Positions 37,022-47,184 of a DNA stretch of 64,000 nt are shown piece by piece. Position numbers and translations under genes: made by a program. The DNA is from Hyphomicrobiales bacterium (lineage in GTDB: Bacteria > Pseudomonadota > Alphaproteobacteria > Rhizobiales > Rhizobiaceae): assembly GCA_900466575.1 (NCBI GenBank), contig UBMP01000016.1:434001-498000 (forward strand), written 5' to 3'. The notes below the pieces were generated by a model. The model saw nothing but the letters and a program-made list of their open reading frames with translations. It was not told the DNA's origin and did no database searches. Numbering within the stretch: position 1 is the first letter of the stretch; every line of letters begins with the position of its first letter.

Positions 37022-38206
37022 TCAAACCGTTGCCCGCACCGGCACCGGCTTTTCCTCAGCCCGCGCAGCCGCCCGCGCCTTGGTCCATTGGCGCACCTTG
37101 TTCTCGGCCGGACGCTCGATGAACTTGTAGCTGAAATGCGAGAGAATGATGATGACGACCACAGCAAGGGCGGCAAGGAGGTTGTTGCCGACCGGACCCA
37201 ACACGATGATCTTCGTCATCGCTCCATGAAACATCTGGCTATCGACGATCGGAATATGAGTGATCTTCTGAATGGCTTCGGCGACGTTGACAAAGCGAAG
37301 GAGCACGAAGGCGTGGATCACATAGACAGACAGCGAGATCACGCCGAGATAGACAAGCGCAGGGTGGCTCATAAAGCGGGAGATTGACCCCTTCTGCAGC
37401 GCGAAGACGAGCAGGCAAAATGTATAGCAGGCCGGTATGATGGCGGAGAGACGCGAGTAACCGATTACAGCGGGAAGCGCGAAAATCAGAACGGTGGCGA
37501 TGACCTCCAGGATGTTCCAGACGGTCATCGAGACACGTTCGTCCAGCTGCTTCGTCTTGATCCAGTAATAGACGTAGAAGGTCAGCGCCCCGCCGGCAAA
37601 GCCGTAGGTCGAGCGTAGAAGACCGTACTGGTAATTCTCCCGCATCGGATGCTCGGACAGGATCGCCAGCAGGATCGGCGAGGCGATGAAGCCGACGATG
37701 GCGAAGGGCAGGAAGCGCTTGCCGGGCACGAGCATGCACAGCGCAAAGAGGATATAGGCGGTCCACTCCGTCGACAGGCTCCAGGTCGGGTAGTTCCATG
37801 TCAGCATGTCATGGATGTCGAGGCTCTGGATCAGCAGCAGGTTGGTGAAAAGCGACGGGATCGTGTTGCCGCCGCTGAAGGCAGTCCGATCAACAACGCC
37901 CGCCCGGTTGCCGAAATAGACCAGAACCACTTCAAACAGGACAAAGAGCATCAGCATGACGAAATGGATCGGATAGATCCGGCCAAGCCGCTCGATGAGG
38001 AAGCGCTTCACGCCGTAGCCACCGGCGAGCTTCGGCTCGTAATGCGCAACGATCACGAAGCCGCTGAACAGGAAGAAGATGTCGATGATCGCCGAGCCGG
38101 AATAGTAGAAGCTCGTGTTCTGCAAAACCACTTCACCGGGGAAATGGGCCAGCACGACGATGAGCGAGAGAACGCCCCGCCATCCATCCAAAGCCGTCAG
38201 TCGCAT
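37022..38206 (-). CDS. Membrane acyltransferase 3 family (OafA/NodX type)
   Basis: The start is the ATG of MRLTALDGWRGVLSLIVVLA, preceded by AGAGGCGG; the 16 upstream codons are arginine-rich and unlikely. The 394-residue protein has about ten transmembrane helices. It carries the family motifs LDGWRGVLSLIVVLAHF (catalytic histidine) and FFLFSGFVIVAHYEPK, and ends in a basic cytoplasmic tail. These enzymes O-acetylate or succinylate surface polysaccharides or lipids. No polysaccharide cluster surrounds it, so the target is open. Confidence 0.9.
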   Translation of the reverse strand: MRLTALDGWRGVLSLIVVLAHFPGEVVLQNTSFYYSGSAIIDIFFLFSGFVIVAHYEPKLAGGYGVKRFLIERLGRIYPIHFVMLMLFVLFEVVLVYFGNRAGVVDRTAFSGGNTIPSLFTNLLLIQSLDIHDMLTWNYPTWSLSTEWTAYILFALCMLVPGKRFLPFAIVGFIASPILLAILSEHPMRENYQYGLLRSTYGFAGGALTFYVYYWIKTKQLDERVSMTVWNILEVIATVLIFALPAVIGYSRLSAIIPACYTFCLLVFALQKGSISRFMSHPALVYLGVISLSVYVIHAFVLLRFVNVAEAIQKITHIPIVDSQMFHGAMTKIIVLGPVGNNLLAALAVVVIIILSHFSYKFIERPAENKVRQWTKARAAARAEEKPVPVRATV

Positions 38207-38339
38207 ACCGATCCGCCTCTTGAACGCGGCGCGACGTCGTCTGCGCGTTGCCACGTCCGGTCATGGAACGGCACAGCGCCGCTCTCGTCAGGCGAAATCT
38301 ATGCTCTTGCCGGTTGATATTTCATGAACCGGCTGCGCG

Positions 38340-39560
38340 TTACGCAGCCTGTTCACTCTTGATCAACGTGCCAAGGCGGGAAATGCCCGTCTCGATTGCG
38401 TCATCGGAGGCGCAGGAGAAAGAAAGCCGGATCGTGTTCTCGCCGGTACCATCCGCGTGGAAGGCCTTACCGGGGACGAAGGCGATGCGGTGATCGCGGA
38501 TCGCCTTGGCGAGCAGCGACGCGCCGTCGAAGCCCTTCGGCAACGTCACCCAGACGAACATGCCGCCTTCCGGCTTCGTCCATTCGACGCCGGCCGGCAT
38601 GTACTTCGCCATCGCTTCCAGCATGCGGTCGCGGCGGTGGCTGTAGGTCTTGCGGATCTTGGCAACCTGCGCGTCGAAGATCTTGTGAGCGACCTTGCCC
38701 ATGACAACCTGGTTGACGGTGGAGGAATGCAGGTCGGAAGCCTGCTTGACGAGCACCAGCTTGCGGATGACATCCTGTGCCGCGACGATGTAACCCAGGC
38801 GCAGGCCCGGCGCGAGCGTCTTGGAGAAGGAACCGCAATAAAGCGTGCGCGTCTTCTCGATGTCACCGCCATTGCGCTCGATATCAAGCGCCAGGATCGG
38901 CTTGACCGCCTCGCCGCTGTAGCGAAGCTGCTGATAGGCCGCATCTTCGACAATGGCGATATCAAGCGCTTCGGCAAGGTTCAGGATGTTTTCGCGGCCC
39001 GAACGCGGGATCGTCTCGCCCGACGGGTTGGAGAATTCCGGCACGCAATAGGCAAACTTGACGCGACCACCGGCCTGAGCTGCCTTTTCGGCATAGGTGG
39101 AAGGCTCGCGATTGGTCATCGGGTCGAGCTTGTCATAGTTCGGCTCATAGGCGTTGAACGCACCCAGCGCACCCATATAGGTCGGCCAGGTGACCAGCGC
39201 CGTATCCTTCGGCGACAAAAGGACCTTGCCGATATAGTCGAGACCCTGCTGCGAACCGGAAACGATGAAGATATTGTCCGGAGTGCAGGGAATGCCAAGC
39301 TTGCCCATCTCGCCGACCAGCCATTCGCGCAACGGCTTGTAGCCCTCGGAAACCGAATATTGCAGCGCAGGCACCGCCTCGGGGCCAGTCAACACTTCCG
39401 CATAGGCCTTGGAAAACTCTTCTGCCGGAAACAGGGTCGCATCGGGAATGCCACCGGCGAAGGAAATGATATCGGGCTGCTCGAGCAGTTTCAGAAGCTC
39501 GCGGATTTCGGACGCCTTCATGCGGCTCGCGCGTGAGGCGAAGATATTTTCCCATTCCAT
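38340..39560 (-). CDS. PLP-dependent class I/II aminotransferase (LysN/MocR-like fold)
   Basis: The 406-residue protein is of the 2-aminoadipate/aromatic aminotransferase subgroup. It has IISFAGGIPDATLFPAEEFS near the start, LQYSVSEGYKPLREWL, GSQQGLDYIGKVLLS, the NPSG motif in EFSNPSGETI, and the PLP lysine in YCGSFSKTLAPGLRLGY. It transfers amino groups between an amino acid and a 2-oxo acid; the exact substrate cannot be read. The palindromic site at 39612-39635 lies 52 bases upstream of its start and is shared with lysE. Confidence 0.9.
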   Translation of the reverse strand: MEWENIFASRASRMKASEIRELLKLLEQPDIISFAGGIPDATLFPAEEFSKAYAEVLTGPEAVPALQYSVSEGYKPLREWLVGEMGKLGIPCTPDNIFIVSGSQQGLDYIGKVLLSPKDTALVTWPTYMGALGAFNAYEPNYDKLDPMTNREPSTYAEKAAQAGGRVKFAYCVPEFSNPSGETIPRSGRENILNLAEALDIAIVEDAAYQQLRYSGEAVKPILALDIERNGGDIEKTRTLYCGSFSKTLAPGLRLGYIVAAQDVIRKLVLVKQASDLHSSTVNQVVMGKVAHKIFDAQVAKIRKTYSHRRDRMLEAMAKYMPAGVEWTKPEGGMFVWVTLPKGFDGASLLAKAIRDHRIAFVPGKAFHADGTGENTIRLSFSCASDDAIETGISRLGTLIKSEQAA

Positions 39561-39611
39561 GGTGGTTCATCCCGTCGATTTGTTATGAAGGAAGGTAAAC
39601 ATGCCACCCAG

Positions 39612-39635
39612 TTTATGTCAACAATGCTGACCTAT
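39612..39635. promoter_or_regulatory. Shared palindromic operator, copy 1
   Basis: The site begins TTTATGTCAACAATGC and ends TGACCTAT, 22 of 24 bases identical to 60273-60296 before lysE. Its core is an inverted TGTCA/TGAC. It lies upstream of the leftward aminotransferase gene, in the promoter position. Confidence 0.68.
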
Positions 39636-39735
39636 CTAAGTTGCGCAAAATCAGCGAATCTTAAGATTGCGCTCTTAATGTCGCGACACATCCTTCGTTT
39701 GTCGCGGCCGTTCGGTCGATCCAATCACGAGCCTC

Positions 39736-41268
39736 ATGTCAGACCGCATCCGAACAGCCTCCAACCTGCCTTCGATCATTCGGACCCGTCAACTGATCTT
39801 TGCAGCATTTCCGGTCGTCGTTTTGGCGGCACTCCTGTATGCGGCATGGCAGACGGGACCGTGGTTCGACGAGTTCTGGAGCTTCTATTTCGCCGATCCG
39901 GCCGCAGGGCTTGGCGAGGCTTTCCGCTCCAAATGGACCCTCGATGTGCATCCGCCGCTCTTCTCGTTCCTCGCCTGGCTGGCAGGTCAGCTCGGCCTGC
40001 CGCGAACGCTGGAAGCCGGGCGCATGCTCAATCTGGTGCCGCTCTTGGCTTCAACGGCCTATCTGGCGGTCTTCTGGCGCTCCAATCCCGGAGATCGGGC
40101 ATTTCTGGCGACCTTCCTGCCCGCCGCCGTTGCGCTTGTTCAGTTTCAGGCAACCTTTGTCGAGTTCCGATCGTATTTCACCGGTGTCTGTGCCTTCATC
40201 GTCCTACTGGCATGCCTGAAGCGCCTGGACCGGACCGGTGAGGATCCCCTGCAAGGCACAAACCGCGGGCTCGTCTGGTCGGGACAGCTGGCGAGCCTGT
40301 TTTTCTGCCTCAACCTTCACTTCGTCTTCGCTCTGCTGGCCATCGCACTCGTCGGCACCTTTGCCCTTGCCGCGCTGGCACGGGGCGACCGACGCCTTTT
40401 CGCACTTCACCTCCTGAGCGGCATTGTCTGCTGCCTTCTGCTTGCGGCAACGACTGCCCTGCAGTGGACCTACCTGTCCTCAATCTCGAAGAATTTCTGG
40501 CTCAAGACCACACCCGCCGATGCGCTCGGCATCCTTGTGATGTCTGTCCTCTCTCCCGTCGGCCAGAGCACGGCGATGAGCCTTGCCTGGCTCGGCGCGC
40601 TCGGCCTCCGCATCGTCTCGAAACGCAACAACAGGGCAGACGATCGCTATGCCGTCACCCTTGTTGCATCGCTCATCGCGATCGCCGCCATCGTTCTCGC
40701 CTACACGGTGGCCAGCGGGGCGCTCACGGGTCGCTACCTCATCCCGATCTGCTTGGTCATCGTTGCCGGCACGGCAGCAGCCACTGCCGAGACACTGCGT
40801 ACATACCCCACGATGCGGATCCTCTTCCTTCTCGCCTGCACGGTGGCAATTGTGCAGACCTCGCTTGAGGCCGCGCGCGAACCGAAATGGAACGAGGCCG
40901 CAAGCTTTGTCGCTGAGAAACAAAAGACTTGTCCGGGAGCCCGTATAGTGCCCATCCGGGCAACGCTTCAGGACGCAACGGCCAATGTCGAGGCGAATTA
41001 CACGATGGCCTATGCCTATCTGGCCGACAGATGGAAAATGACTGTCGGGGCACTCGACACGATGCCGGCGCCACCGCGCGACCCTGCATGCCCAGACTAT
41101 TTCTGGGCTGACAACCAGTTTGCGGGCAAGCGGCCGGAACCGGCATTAAAGGCCGAACTACTGCGCCGCTTCCCCCAACTTGACGGCTGCGCCATTCAGA
41201 CCCACATCTTCAGGTCCGAGGCCGCGATCTTCGAGGTGTCCGGCGACCCTCCGCAATGCAAACGCTGA
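39736..41268 (+). CDS. Membrane glycosyltransferase, GT39-like
   Basis: This 510-residue membrane protein has a hydrophobic helix at about 20-40, then WFDEFWSFYF (the acidic motif of the first outer loop), LDVHPPLFSFLAWLAGQ and a further ten or so helices up to about residue 380. The C-terminal 120 residues are soluble. This layout is that of GT-C glycosyltransferases of the GT39/PMT type, which take sugars from polyprenyl phosphate. It may modify lipid A, glycans or protein. It is monocistronic and divergent from the aminotransferase. Confidence 0.8.
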   Translation: MSDRIRTASNLPSIIRTRQLIFAAFPVVVLAALLYAAWQTGPWFDEFWSFYFADPAAGLGEAFRSKWTLDVHPPLFSFLAWLAGQLGLPRTLEAGRMLNLVPLLASTAYLAVFWRSNPGDRAFLATFLPAAVALVQFQATFVEFRSYFTGVCAFIVLLACLKRLDRTGEDPLQGTNRGLVWSGQLASLFFCLNLHFVFALLAIALVGTFALAALARGDRRLFALHLLSGIVCCLLLAATTALQWTYLSSISKNFWLKTTPADALGILVMSVLSPVGQSTAMSLAWLGALGLRIVSKRNNRADDRYAVTLVASLIAIAAIVLAYTVASGALTGRYLIPICLVIVAGTAAATAETLRTYPTMRILFLLACTVAIVQTSLEAAREPKWNEAASFVAEKQKTCPGARIVPIRATLQDATANVEANYTMAYAYLADRWKMTVGALDTMPAPPRDPACPDYFWADNQFAGKRPEPALKAELLRRFPQLDGCAIQTHIFRSEAAIFEVSGDPPQCKR

Positions 41269-41484
41269 CTTGACGCAAATATCTCCGTTGATCAGCACAC
41301 TCGGTCATCTATTCTGGCGGGAAAGACAGCCCGGCCGAAAAGTGCGCGCCTTTCAGCCACAGCGTCCTTGAAACCCTCGTTGTTAGCGATGAGCGAAGTG
41401 CGGCATTTGAACGCCCGTCGATGCTACTGTTTTCAAAAGCCTCTCTCTGACGACACCCATCATAATCGCGGGCTTGGGAAGCAG

Positions 41485-42231
41485 ATGACAACGCCTCTTG
41501 ATCGCCCGATTTGGGCAGCGCTCTCCGGTCCACAGATCGGCCTCTCGGTGGGCACGGACCACGCCCGCGCCTACCCGGCCGAAATTGGCCCACTGACGGC
41601 GACCCGCGACGACACGCCGGAATCGCTTGGCGCACTCGCGCAGCTGGTCGCAGAACGGCAAACGCTCGTTCTCTTGCAGGCGGGCAGACCACCGGTTCCC
41701 CAAGGCTGCAGGGTGGAAATGTTGGCAGATGCAGTCCAGATGATCTCAACCGTCGGCGGCGACTTGCCAGTTTCCGGGCCAGATCTCGACCAAGATCCCG
41801 GTCCAGGCCCGGGCGAAGTCGTGGCTCTCGGAGATGACGACGCGGCGGAAATGCTGGCCCTTGCCAAACTGACTGCGCCCGGCCCATTTGCCACACGCAC
41901 CCACACGCTCGGCCAGTTTTACGGGATTCGCATCGACGGACGTCTGGCAGCAATGGCAGGCCAACGCATGCGGTTTCCCGGCTATGGAGAAATGTCGGGC
42001 GTTTGCACCCATCCCGATTTTCGCGGCCTGGGTCTCGCAATGCGCCTGAGCGCAAAAGTCATCAACATCATCCGGGCACGCGGCGAGCAACCGTTTCTCC
42101 ACGTCCGAGCCCAGAATACCAACGCCATCAGGGTCTATGAGCGGCTCGGCTTCACGATCAGGCAAGCCTTCACTGTCATGCAGCTGGTCCCTGAAAACAA
42201 ACAAGGCGGCGCCGAAGCACCGCCTTGGTAA
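41485..42231 (+). CDS. GNAT family N-acetyltransferase
   Basis: The start is the ATG of MTTPLDRPIWAALSGPQIGL, with a GGGAAGC site; the longer frame is not supported. The 248-residue protein has an N-terminal extension and a C-terminal GNAT fold (FR47-like): MSGVCTHPDFRGLGLAMRLS (acetyl-CoA loop R-G-L-G-L-A) and NAIRVYERLGFT. The substrate is unknown. The final codons form the terminator hairpin of the convergent ilvC gene. Confidence 0.88.
   Translation: MTTPLDRPIWAALSGPQIGLSVGTDHARAYPAEIGPLTATRDDTPESLGALAQLVAERQTLVLLQAGRPPVPQGCRVEMLADAVQMISTVGGDLPVSGPDLDQDPGPGPGEVVALGDDDAAEMLALAKLTAPGPFATRTHTLGQFYGIRIDGRLAAMAGQRMRFPGYGEMSGVCTHPDFRGLGLAMRLSAKVINIIRARGEQPFLHVRAQNTNAIRVYERLGFTIRQAFTVMQLVPENKQGGAEAPPW
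42203..42226 (-). terminator. Terminator of ilvC, inside the GNAT coding end
   Basis: On the minus strand AAGGCGGTGC-TTCG-GCGCCGCCTT is a ten-pair stem (one wobble) with a stable TTCG loop, followed by GTTTGTTTTC. It lies 77 bases beyond the ilvC stop and overlaps the last codons of the convergent GNAT gene. Confidence 0.82.
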
Positions 42232-42302
42232 TGCCATTCGTCTTGCCAATCCCCGCACCGCCGAAGGCGTGCCCCGAGCTGACCGGGATCGGCAAGCCGC
42301 TC

Positions 42303-43370
<1,068 letters not shown>

Positions 43371-44027
43371 TCACGCATGCCTGATGCGCGGCTCTTCCCA
43401 TTTGTTCGCGGCTCCGTAAAGGCTCAGAAAGGCATCAACCGCCCGCTCCGCCCTGGAACCGAATTCCTTGCGCGCCGTCTCCGGAGAGACCCCCAGCAAC
43501 ATGCGCACGTGAAGATCGCTGACGGCCAGACCGTATAGTGTCTGATAGGCCTCGCCGCCATCGGAAAAATCGAGAAGTCCGGAGCGTCGTCCAGCGTCCA
43601 GCAGCGCCATGGCGCGCTTGCCGATCGGCCCGCGTCCGCGCTCAAGCATCAGCCGCCCGAGCTTGCCGCCCCCTGCCCCCGCCTGCCCGATCGACAGACG
43701 GTTGAGCGCCAGCGAAACCTCGCCCGACAGAACGTCGACGAGATCGCGGACGAAAGTGAGCAGATGCGCACGCAGTTCCTCGCGCGTCAACTTGCCGCCC
43801 GTCGGCTCATAGGTACGCACCTTGGACGCCTGATAGGCAATCATCGCGGCAAGCAGACCATCGCGGTCGCCGAACCATTTGTAGAGGCTCTCCTTGGAGC
43901 AATTGGCCGCGCGGGCAACACCCGCCGTCGTCAACGCCTTCTCGCCACCCTCGACAAGAAGGCTCAGCGCCTCTTCCAGAACGGCGCTCTGGCGCGGGGA
44001 AAACTGGTCCTGCTCCGGCTTGCTCAT
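43371..44027 (-). CDS. TetR family regulator
   Basis: I start at MSKPEQDQFSPRQSAVLEEA, which has a GAGG site; four codons upstream a second ATG is possible. The HTH is LTTAGVARAANCSKESLYKW (residues 38-57). The 218-residue protein has the all-helical ligand domain, whose inducer is unknown. A 14-base perfect palindrome lies 16 bases upstream of the start, so the gene is probably autoregulated; it may also act on ilvC or the second TetR unit. Confidence 0.88.
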   Translation of the reverse strand: MSKPEQDQFSPRQSAVLEEALSLLVEGGEKALTTAGVARAANCSKESLYKWFGDRDGLLAAMIAYQASKVRTYEPTGGKLTREELRAHLLTFVRDLVDVLSGEVSLALNRLSIGQAGAGGGKLGRLMLERGRGPIGKRAMALLDAGRRSGLLDFSDGGEAYQTLYGLAVSDLHVRMLLGVSPETARKEFGSRAERAVDAFLSLYGAANKWEEPRIRHA

Positions 44028-44042
44028 GTCCGACCTCATTTA

Positions 44043-44056
44043 GTACCGTACGGTAC
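44043..44056. promoter_or_regulatory. TetR operator palindrome GTACCGTACGGTAC
   Basis: This is a perfect 14-base palindrome (4-cutter symmetric core CGTACG) in the promoter of the TetR gene at 43371-44027 and the only such site seen in the window. It has the usual size for a TetR dimer site. Confidence 0.75.
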
Positions 44057-44121
44057 GGTTCGTTTAACTAAAGCGGTCGGGAGCCGCTGTCAACGCCGTT
44101 TTCAACGCAAGGAACGATTTT

Positions 44122-44745
44122 TCATTTTTTGAAGAAGGAGGCGACCATGCCGATCAGCGTTTCCTCGAAGTCACGTTGTCCCACTCTGCGCCCACCAAAG
44201 AGAACATCGGAGCGGATGCTTCCGATAACCGCCCGGAGCATGACGAACTCCGCCTCAGGCGACGGTCGTCGCGCGCAATCCGTCGCTTTGGCAACGACGG
44301 TATCGACCAGGGCGCGGCTGACGCGTGTGATCATTCGATCGAAATGCTCCGGCAGGCCCGGAAGATTGAGCGCCGCCCTCAGAAGTGCGCGCCTTACGGC
44401 CGAGCGTCCTTCGAAAGGCTGCAGCGTCGGACGGATGACCAGCCGGACGATGTCGGCGGTCAAGGTCGCGTCGGTTGCGGCGAGCGCGGCGCAGATATTG
44501 CGTTCCTGACGCTCCATCTCGTGGAGCGCCATGGCCTTGAACAGCGAAGACTTGCCCGAGAAGTAGCGGTAGAGGGTGCCAACGGAAAAGCCCGCTCTCT
44601 CGGCGACATGATTGGTCGTCACATCGCGCTCTTCCGCGCGTTCGAGAAGCTGAGCAGTCGCCTCAAAAAATGTTGCGACCGTCTGCCGCGCCCGCTCCTG
44701 CCTTGGTGAATTCCGTTGAGGATCAAGAGGTTCCGGCACGACCAT
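44122..44745 (-). CDS. TetR family regulator
   Basis: The 207-residue protein has an HTH at residues 42-62 (TTNHVAERAGFSVGTLYRYF) after an unusual, proline-rich start (MVVPEPLDPQRNSPRQERAR). The C-terminal domain is of the TetR_C type with several arginine pairs. Target and ligand are unknown. It is divergent from the periplasmic protein at 44841, whose promoter region it may control. Confidence 0.88.
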   Translation of the reverse strand: MVVPEPLDPQRNSPRQERARQTVATFFEATAQLLERAEERDVTTNHVAERAGFSVGTLYRYFSGKSSLFKAMALHEMERQERNICAALAATDATLTADIVRLVIRPTLQPFEGRSAVRRALLRAALNLPGLPEHFDRMITRVSRALVDTVVAKATDCARRPSPEAEFVMLRAVIGSIRSDVLFGGRRVGQRDFEETLIGMVASFFKK

Positions 44746-44840
44746 CGATCAAGCTTTCGTCAAGGAGAAAGTGAGTAGCGCGGCAATCGGAAGATTGCCA
44801 TCATTTCCTCAAGATACCCATCAACGGAGTCCGTTCAAAG

Positions 44841-45542
44841 ATGAAAAAGCTCATATTCGTCGCCGCGTGTCTGTCCGCCACGCTCGCGTTTCTCCCCGTA
44901 TCGGCGGAAGAACAGGGCAGCAAGACCGGTCTTTTCAACACACGCTACTGCGAGATCCTCACGCTCACCCGCAAGGGCCTGAAGGCAACCGCGACCGTCT
45001 ACAACACGATCGGCTTCAACGACTGCCCGGCAGCTGCCTGGAACGGCATCGACAAGAACGCCGCGACAAAGCAGCTCCAGGCCGACGGCATCGACATGAA
45101 CGGTCCCCGGTACTGGCTGATCGACGGCATCAAGGGCAAGGGTGTCTCCGCGACCGGCAAGACCATCAGCATCAACGGCATCGAAATGGGCGAGCGCGCG
45201 ACCCTTGAGGTTTCACTCAAGCAGGCGCTCGGGGGCAAGAAACTCTACAAGGCGAACGAGGTGAAGCGCGACACCGTCTTCACCTTCCGCGCCGGCAAAC
45301 CGGTCTTCGAACTCACCGACCCGGAAGGACATGTCTACCGCATGCAGTCCTATTCGCAGATCGTCAACAAGAAGGAGACGCTCGCAGACCTCGCGGGTCT
45401 CGGAGCGAAACTCAAGCTGCCCAAAGGCTGGACCTATTCCACCCGCATCCTCGACAAGGATTATGATCTCGTCGCCAGCGGCGTCGCCTATGTCGTACAG
45501 GATGACTTCCTTAACACCTATCAGCGCCTGCCCCAGCCTTGA
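44841..45542 (+). CDS. Exported periplasmic protein, unknown function
   Basis: The signal peptide MKKLIFVAACLSATLAFLPV ends near SAEEQG. The mature protein of about 210 residues has a paired cysteine set (RYCEILTLTRKGLKATATVY; FNDCPAAAWNGI), which may form a disulfide, and a late beta-rich half. The pattern is that of an uncharacterised proteobacterial exported family. It is divergent from the TetR gene at 44122. The TetR protein may respond to envelope conditions. Confidence 0.72.
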   Translation: MKKLIFVAACLSATLAFLPVSAEEQGSKTGLFNTRYCEILTLTRKGLKATATVYNTIGFNDCPAAAWNGIDKNAATKQLQADGIDMNGPRYWLIDGIKGKGVSATGKTISINGIEMGERATLEVSLKQALGGKKLYKANEVKRDTVFTFRAGKPVFELTDPEGHVYRMQSYSQIVNKKETLADLAGLGAKLKLPKGWTYSTRILDKDYDLVASGVAYVVQDDFLNTYQRLPQP

Positions 45543-45572
45543 GTGCCCACATCAATTGGAAACGGCAACCAA

Positions 45573-45593
45573 TTACTTGACTCAGTCCACTAA
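45573..45593. promoter_or_regulatory. MarR-type palindrome before the MarR-GNAT gene
   Basis: TTA-C-T-T-GACT and AGTC-C-A-C-TAA are imperfect inverted arms of ten bases around a central C. The site overlaps a TTGACT -35 element and lies 36 bases upstream of the gene. It is the likely autorepression site. Confidence 0.6.
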
Positions 45594-45628
45594 ATGCGAA
45601 ACATGGCTGCGGAAAGGAACCTGCTGCC

Positions 45629-46573
45629 ATGCCCAACCTCAAGACGATCGACGCCATCCGCGCCTTCAGCCGCTTTTACACCGCCCGCCTCGGCGTGGTG
45701 GGCCAGACCTATCTCGGCACGGAATATAGCTTGAGCGATGCGCGGGTGATTTTCGAACTCGACGCGCGCCAGACGACTCGTGCGACCGATCTCGTCCACG
45801 ATCTCGGCATTGATCCTTCCTATCTGAGCCGGATCATCGCCCGCTTCGCAAAACAGGGCCTCCTGAAGGCGACCCCTGATCCGGAGGATGGGCGGAGCCG
45901 GGTGCTCTCCCTCACCGCACGGGGACTGGAGGAGGCGGCGCGTTTGAGAGCACTTTCCCGCGGGGAAATCGGCGCGATGATCGAACGCCTCTCGGAACCG
46001 GAGGCAGAAGCACTGGAGCAGGCTCTCAAGATCGCCGAAAGACATTTGTCTCCCGGAAGCACGACGCCGCCAGCGTTCACGCTCAGGCAGCACCGTGCGG
46101 GAGACATGGGCTGGATCGTGGAATCGCAAGCCGCCTTCTATGCCCGGGAATATGGCTGGAACGACAAATTCGAGGCCCTGCTCGCGGACGTCGTCGGCAG
46201 TTTTCTGAAGCACTTCAACCCGCAACGCGAGCGCGTGTGGATTGCCGAGCGCGATGGCACACGCGTCGGGTCCATCATTCTTGCCGACGGAGGCGATGAT
46301 GTCGGCAAACTCCGCCTCCTTTATGTGGATCAGGCTGCGCGCGGACTGGGTCTAGGAAGCCGGCTTGTCGAAGAGTGCATCGCCTTTGCCACCACTGCCG
46401 GCTATCGCAAGATAAGCCTCTGGACAAACGACATCCTGGCGACAGCACGCGCCCTTTATGCACGCAACGGCTTCATCGTAACCAACCGTGAGAAGCATTC
46501 GATGTTCGGCCCCGCGATGATGGGCGAAACGTGGGAACTCAAGCTGTCTGAAAACAAGGACCTACCTTCTTGA
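45629..46573 (+). CDS. MarR-GNAT fusion protein
   Basis: Residues 1-145 form a MarR winged HTH (RATDLVHDLGIDPSYLSRII, with the wing PDPEDGRSRVLSLTARG). Residues 150-310 form a GNAT acetyltransferase: LRLLYVDQAARGLGLGSRLV with the acetyl-CoA loop, and LWTNDILATARALYARNGF. This fused arrangement is common in alphaproteobacteria. The two functions may be linked, or the acetyl group may modulate DNA binding. It is transcribed alone. Confidence 0.92.
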   Translation: MPNLKTIDAIRAFSRFYTARLGVVGQTYLGTEYSLSDARVIFELDARQTTRATDLVHDLGIDPSYLSRIIARFAKQGLLKATPDPEDGRSRVLSLTARGLEEAARLRALSRGEIGAMIERLSEPEAEALEQALKIAERHLSPGSTTPPAFTLRQHRAGDMGWIVESQAAFYAREYGWNDKFEALLADVVGSFLKHFNPQRERVWIAERDGTRVGSIILADGGDDVGKLRLLYVDQAARGLGLGSRLVEECIAFATTAGYRKISLWTNDILATARALYARNGFIVTNREKHSMFGPAMMGETWELKLSENKDLPS

Positions 46574-46640
46574 ACGGAAGCGATCTTTATGCTCCTACAG
46601 TCTCAGGGCGAGGTGCTTTTCCCGCGCCGGAGGATTTTTC

Positions 46641-47012
46641 ATGAAGACGTTTCTATTATCCGCCGTGTTCACAGCGGCTCTTGCTATTGCCGGCAACGCC
46701 TGCGCGGGAGGTCCCTTGACCCGCTGCGGTTGGGTCTCCAATCCGACACCCGGCAACTGGTATCTTTCAGACAGCGACGGCGACTGGACGCTGGCCACCC
46801 AGGGCAGTGATGAAGAAGCCATGGGAATGGACGTCATCGGCGACATCAGCGCCGGCGACTACGAAGCGACAAACGGCAATTATGGCTATGCCTGCGGCTG
46901 CATGAAGGTCCGCGACGATCCGGCCAGCATGCGTATTCTCGAAGTGTTCAGCTTCCGCCAATCCAGCCTGTCGAAGTGCGCAAAAGACCCCAACCTGCCC
47001 TCGCCGCGCTGA
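46641..47012 (+). CDS. DUF4087 exported protein
   Basis: The signal peptide MKTFLLSAVFTAALAIAGNA is cleaved near CAGGP. The mature part, RCGWVSNPTPGNWYLSDSDG followed by DWTLATQGSDEEAMGMD, matches the DUF4087 family. It ends with a CGC pair and a further cysteine near 112, so disulfides are likely. The family's role is unknown. The ribosome site is a GAGGATTTTTC stretch. Confidence 0.82.
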   Translation: MKTFLLSAVFTAALAIAGNACAGGPLTRCGWVSNPTPGNWYLSDSDGDWTLATQGSDEEAMGMDVIGDISAGDYEATNGNYGYACGCMKVRDDPASMRILEVFSFRQSSLSKCAKDPNLPSPR

Positions 47013-47184
47013 GCGGATTTGTCACACCGCCGTGTGCGAGAGTGAAACATATTCTTCTAATATCCGCTGACGGCTTGATAAACTTCTTTAGAGATTTAGG
47101 AGTAGATCAAGCCCCGCGCGTGGCGGCCGAGACCGTTTCGGTCACCGGAACAGACAGCCAGAACAGTTCGATTGAGGCAATCGC

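Noticed and set aside
38457-39536. 359-codon frame opposite the aminotransferase
   Set aside because: Antisense shadow; the aminotransferase has all motifs.
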